NCBI GenBank assembly: GCA_947483345.1
Contig: CANKNL010000002.1
Location: 1-35,820 of the forward strand
Reading direction: 5' to 3'
Length of the DNA stretch: 35,820 nucleotides
From: Chitinophagaceae bacterium
Lineage (GTDB): Bacteria > Bacteroidota > Bacteroidia > Chitinophagales > Chitinophagaceae
Below, piece after piece: positions 32,381 to 35,820 of the stretch. Position numbers and translations under genes: made by a program. The notes below the pieces were generated by a model. It made no database searches. It saw only the letters and a list, made by a program, of their open reading frames with translations, and had not been told where the DNA came from. Position 1 is the first letter of the stretch. Every line of letters begins with the position of its first letter.

Positions 32381-33853
32381 ATGAAACAATTTAGGAAAAT
32401 AGTTTGCTGTTGTACAATGTTTTTAGTTGCCGGGTTTACGTATGCTCAAAAAATAAAAAAAGGCAATGTCAATTTAATTGACACCGCATTACTCTCACAT
32501 CAGTCCACAGCTAAAGTTTGCATAAAAGAACTGGTTGTTAGCGGCACAAAAAAAACCAAGACCTATATTGTCTATCGTGAAATTCAGTTTAAAAAAGGCG
32601 ATTCAATATTAATTGCTGATCTGCAAAAAGAACTAGAACAGGCCCGGATTCAGGTTTATAACAGTACCCTTTTTAATGAAGTAACATTTGAACTGGTTGC
32701 ACTTGATTCGGCCAATGTAAATATTAACGTATATGTACTTGAGCGTTGGTACCTGTTCCCCGTTCCGCAATTTAAGTGGGTTGACCGTAACTTTAATGAA
32801 TGGTACAAGACCTACAAAGCCAATTTTAACCGGGTAAATTACGGGATAAAATTTGTGCATTACAATCTTAGCGGTCGGCGGGATCAGTTACGTATTTATT
32901 TTATTAATGGGTATTCCAGAAATATGTCTTTCAGTTATACAGCACCATACAGTAATAAAAAACTTAGCGAAGGCTTTACCATAGGTGCCGGATATCTACA
33001 AAAAAGAGAATTGCCTATTAAAACAAATTACAATGATTCCTTATTATTTTATCCATCCGACTCAGCAACAAAAGCTAAAGCCGATTTTGTTTATAAAAGC
33101 TGGTACGTAAATGCAGGTTACACCATCCGAAGAGGCTTTTTTAAAAAACACATTTTTTCGGCCAGTTACACACATGTAAAAATCGCCGACTCCGTCATTA
33201 CTAAACAGTATAACCCCAATTATTTTAAAGACCCTGTTCTTTCAAAAGGGGTTCTTGATCTTATTTATACCCTGCAATATGCCAACGTAAATAACGGCTC
33301 ATACCCGTTAACAGGTAAAACTTATTTTGTTTCCATTCAAAAAAGAGGATTGGGTTTCACCGGTGGTGTAAATATGCTTCAACTGGAGGCCGGCTTAAAT
33401 ACATATATTGATTTGGACAAGGGCTGGTACAGCAGCTTTCAGTTAAACGGAAAAATAAAACTCCCCTTCAATCAGGCTTATGTTAATCAGCGTGGGCTTG
33501 GCTATGGCGAAAGTTATTTACGGGGCTTGGAATATTATGTCATTGATGGTGTTGCCACTGCTTTAATTAAATCAACACTTAAGAAAAAACTGATTTCTTT
33601 TTATATCCCCGTCCCTTATTTCCCCAAATTATTGACCAGGATCCCATTTACCCTATTTGCAAAAACCTATGCTGATCTTGGATATGCCTATACTCAAAAA
33701 ACATTCGCTACCAATCTCAATAACCGCTTATTATATTCCGGCGGTTTTGGTATAGATATTCTTACCTTGTACGATATAAACCTGCGTTTTGAATACAGTT
33801 TTAACCAATTAAAAGAAAACGGTTTATTTTTACATAATCAATCTGGCTTTTAA
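32381..33853 (+). CDS. Short Omp85-type outer-membrane protein (POTRA plus barrel)
   Basis: A 490-residue exported protein. A signal peptide ends near residue 22 (F-T-Y-A-Q). A single POTRA-like module (about 47-118) contains I-K-E-L-V-V-S-G-T-K-K-T-K-T-Y-I-V-Y-R-E-I-Q-F and Y-N-S-T-L-F-N-E-V-T-F. The remainder is a predicted beta-barrel with alternating aromatic strands and a C-terminal F. It is much shorter than BamA, which has five POTRAs in proteobacteria. It likely belongs to the BamA/TamA superfamily of insertases or secretors rather than being BamA itself. nadK follows directly. Confidence 0.82.
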   Translation: MKQFRKIVCCCTMFLVAGFTYAQKIKKGNVNLIDTALLSHQSTAKVCIKELVVSGTKKTKTYIVYREIQFKKGDSILIADLQKELEQARIQVYNSTLFNEVTFELVALDSANVNINVYVLERWYLFPVPQFKWVDRNFNEWYKTYKANFNRVNYGIKFVHYNLSGRRDQLRIYFINGYSRNMSFSYTAPYSNKKLSEGFTIGAGYLQKRELPIKTNYNDSLLFYPSDSATKAKADFVYKSWYVNAGYTIRRGFFKKHIFSASYTHVKIADSVITKQYNPNYFKDPVLSKGVLDLIYTLQYANVNNGSYPLTGKTYFVSIQKRGLGFTGGVNMLQLEAGLNTYIDLDKGWYSSFQLNGKIKLPFNQAYVNQRGLGYGESYLRGLEYYVIDGVATALIKSTLKKKLISFYIPVPYFPKLLTRIPFTLFAKTYADLGYAYTQKTFATNLNNRLLYSGGFGIDILTLYDINLRFEYSFNQLKENGLFLHNQSGF

Positions 33854-33902
33854 ATTGAAATCAAAAATTCAAATTCTCCGCCAAATGGCGGTACTGAGGC
33901 AC

Positions 33903-34781
33903 ATGAAAATAGCAATCTATAGCAGAGGTATTGAAAATAATCAACACCAGGATATCATCCATTTGCTTGATGAATTGGCATTGAGTGGGGTAGAACTCGT
34001 TTTTTTCCAGGATTTTTTTAATCAGTTTTATTCGTCTATTAGTGCCAATGCAAAATATTCCACCTTTAATGCTTCCGAAGACCTGGATCACAGTATTGAT
34101 TTTATCATCAGTCTTGGTGGTGATGGTACCTTATTAGATACAGTTACACTGGTAAAAGACAGTGGCATTCCGGTGGTTGGAATAAATTATGGCCGCCTGG
34201 GATTTTTAGCCAATATTGGTAAAGAAGATCTGATCATGGCAGTTGAGGCACTCGTAAACAGAACTTATGTTTTAGATAAAAGAACACTGATACATTTGGA
34301 TGCCAATATTCCTTTATTTGGCGATGCCCCCTATGCGCTCAATGAATTTACCCTGCATAAAAAAGATTCATCACCCATGATAAAAATTCACACCTATCTT
34401 AACGGTGAGTTTTTAAATACTTATTGGGCCGATGGCCTTATTGTTTCTACACCAACCGGTTCAACGGGTTATTCATTAAGCTGCAACGGGCCAGTTGTTT
34501 TTCCCGATAGTGGCAGTTTTGTAATTACGCCTGTATCTCCACATAATCTCAATATCCGTCCTATTGTAGTGCCCGATACCAATATTATTTCTTTTGAAGT
34601 TGAAGGCAGAACTGATGGTTTTTTATGTACACTGGATAGCCGCAGAGAAATCGTTACCAAAGAAATTCAATTAGCAGTAAGAAAGGAAACATTTAACTTT
34701 AACCTGATCAGGCTTAATGAAAATAATTTTTTGCAAACACTGAGAAACAAGCTGAGCTGGGGATTGGATAGCCGCAATTAA
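33903..34781 (+). CDS. nadK: NAD kinase
   Basis: A 292-residue kinase making NADP from NAD. The GGDG motif is at 72-75 (L-G-G-D-G-T-L-L-D), the N-E motif appears as A-L-N-E-F, and the T-P-T-G-S-T-G-Y-S-L-S loop follows. The start is the ATG at 33903 (M-K-I-A-I-Y-S-R), with GAGG about 6 bases upstream; a TTG at 33855 opens the frame earlier but adds no family sequence. It comes 49 bp after the Omp85 gene, and the two may share a transcript. Confidence 0.95.
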   Translation: MKIAIYSRGIENNQHQDIIHLLDELALSGVELVFFQDFFNQFYSSISANAKYSTFNASEDLDHSIDFIISLGGDGTLLDTVTLVKDSGIPVVGINYGRLGFLANIGKEDLIMAVEALVNRTYVLDKRTLIHLDANIPLFGDAPYALNEFTLHKKDSSPMIKIHTYLNGEFLNTYWADGLIVSTPTGSTGYSLSCNGPVVFPDSGSFVITPVSPHNLNIRPIVVPDTNIISFEVEGRTDGFLCTLDSRREIVTKEIQLAVRKETFNFNLIRLNENNFLQTLRNKLSWGLDSRN

Positions 34782-34838
34782 TATCTTTTTCTCCACTTCA
34801 GTTCAGCAATAGCTTATTTCTTATTTTTCGAAAACACG

Positions 34839-35820
34839 ATGATGCCCGTTAAATCAAAAAAACTCAGGTCCATTTTTATTCTTTACTGGTTTTTACTGGC
34901 TTATATTTTGGCCGCATTGATCTGGTGGTTTATTGCCCTCAACCATCAAAATCAACAAATGTCGCAATACGAAATGGAACAGCTGCATCAAACAGACATT
35001 GATTTCCAGACAAAGTTTGAAAATATTAAATCTTTAGAAAAAAGAAAAAAAGCGCAATATCTTGGTGAAGGCATTACCTTTTTTCTGTTAATCATGACCG
35101 GAGCGGTTTTCGTTTTTAGAGCTGTTAGACGTGAGTTAAAAATTAGCGAGCAACAGCAAAATTTTATGATCGCTATTACGCATGAATTAAAAACGCCCAT
35201 TTCTGTTGCCAAGCTCAATCTGGAAACGATGCAGAAAAGAAAATTAGATGAGCAACAACAGCAACGGCTTTTACAAACAACATTAGAAGAAACCAACAGG
35301 CTGGATGCACTTTGCAACAATATGCTCCTGTCTTCTCAAATAGAAGCAGGTGGCTATCCATTTACCAATGAAGAAACCAATATCAGCGAATTAATCAGTA
35401 AATGTGTACAGGATTTTATAACGCGCTATCCACAGCAAATTATAGAATCCCATATTGTACGGGATATTTTTATTAACGGCGACAGGTTATTATTACAGAT
35501 GCTGACAAATAACCTCATTAATAATGCCATAAAATATGGTTCAAAAAAATTACCGGTTACGGTGGTATTAACCGAACAAGATAATAAGATCACTTTTCAG
35601 GTTAAAGATCTGGGTATGGGCATTGCCGCTTCTGAAAAAGCCAAAATATTCAATAAGTTTTACCGGGTAGGTAATGCCGCTACCAAAACAGCAAAAGGAA
35701 CGGGCCTGGGTCTTTATCTGTGTAAGAATATTGCCAAGCAACACCATGCAAACATATCTGTGACCGATAATAGCCCGACAGGCGCTATTTTTACAGTTAT
35801 TCTTAATTCATCTATTGAAA
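34839..35820 (+). CDS. Sensor histidine kinase (C-terminus cut by window edge)
   Basis: At least 327 residues with no stop before the right edge. There are two TM helices (about 11-33 and 77-95) around a short periplasmic loop. The HisKA domain is I-T-H115-E-L-K-T-P, with H115 the phosphoryl site. The ATPase domain has N-N-L-I-N-N-A-I-K-Y-G (224-234), D257-L-G-M-G-I, the F-box K-I-F-N-K-F-Y-R-V-G and K-G-T-G-L-G-L-Y-L (286-294). Little sequence is missing, perhaps under 40 residues. A response regulator would be expected just beyond the window. The signal is unknown. Confidence 0.9.
   Translation, partial: MMPVKSKKLRSIFILYWFLLAYILAALIWWFIALNHQNQQMSQYEMEQLHQTDIDFQTKFENIKSLEKRKKAQYLGEGITFFLLIMTGAVFVFRAVRRELKISEQQQNFMIAITHELKTPISVAKLNLETMQKRKLDEQQQQRLLQTTLEETNRLDALCNNMLLSSQIEAGGYPFTNEETNISELISKCVQDFITRYPQQIIESHIVRDIFINGDRLLLQMLTNNLINNAIKYGSKKLPVTVVLTEQDNKITFQVKDLGMGIAASEKAKIFNKFYRVGNAATKTAKGTGLGLYLCKNIAKQHHANISVTDNSPTGAIFTVILNSSIE

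Overview
The window looks like a chromosomal piece of a Bacteroidota genome, most likely Chitinophagaceae or a close relative. The evidence is a moderately low GC content, little use of Shine-Dalgarno sites, promoter-like TAnnTTTG boxes, a GldC gliding-motility protein, a DUF4290 protein, paired DUF1800/DUF1501 genes and short intergenic palindromes of the kind common in this phylum. Most of it is housekeeping sequence. I see no CRISPR array, rRNA, tRNA, intact transposase or phage region.

Layout. 1-443 (-) is the N-terminal part of an ABC exporter cut by the window edge. 508-2512 (+) holds rbfA and a LolC/LolE-type permease, separated only by a roughly 420-bp unit: a frameshifted S23-type four-helix-bundle gene bounded by 23-bp inverted repeats. 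2735-8917 (-) is the complete elongasome cluster in the order mreB, mreC, mreD, mrdA (PBP2), rodA; the mreB-mreC gap is rich in potential RNA structure. purD (-) follows. 10640-15638 (+) holds three tandem paralogous POT-family peptide transporters, closed by a 15-bp terminator hairpin. 15741-18554 (-) is the DUF1800/DUF1501 pair. 18693-19742 (+) is an AlkB-type membrane di-iron hydroxylase, convergent with serS (-).

From 21233 to the right edge everything is on the + strand: a conserved small protein, a secreted cyclophilin, gcvH, a VanZ-like protein, a DUF4290 protein with an RGG-like tail, murA, a small lipoprotein, gmk, a CNNM/CBS/CorC membrane protein, a glycosyltransferase, gldC, a YqeY protein, a CvpA-like protein, an alpha/beta hydrolase, a CBS-pair protein, a short Omp85-type protein, nadK and a truncated histidine kinase.

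The envelope theme is strong: elongasome, MurA, lipoprotein-export permease, Omp85-type protein and exporter. The most unusual items are the IVS-like S23 unit wedged between rbfA and the permease gene, a middle POT paralogue with lysine in place of the TM7 acidic residue, a MurA with aspartate in place of the usual catalytic cysteine, a glycosyltransferase lacking both EX7E glutamates, and the mutually exclusive stems between mreB and mreC. I did not find a clear multi-gene novel system.
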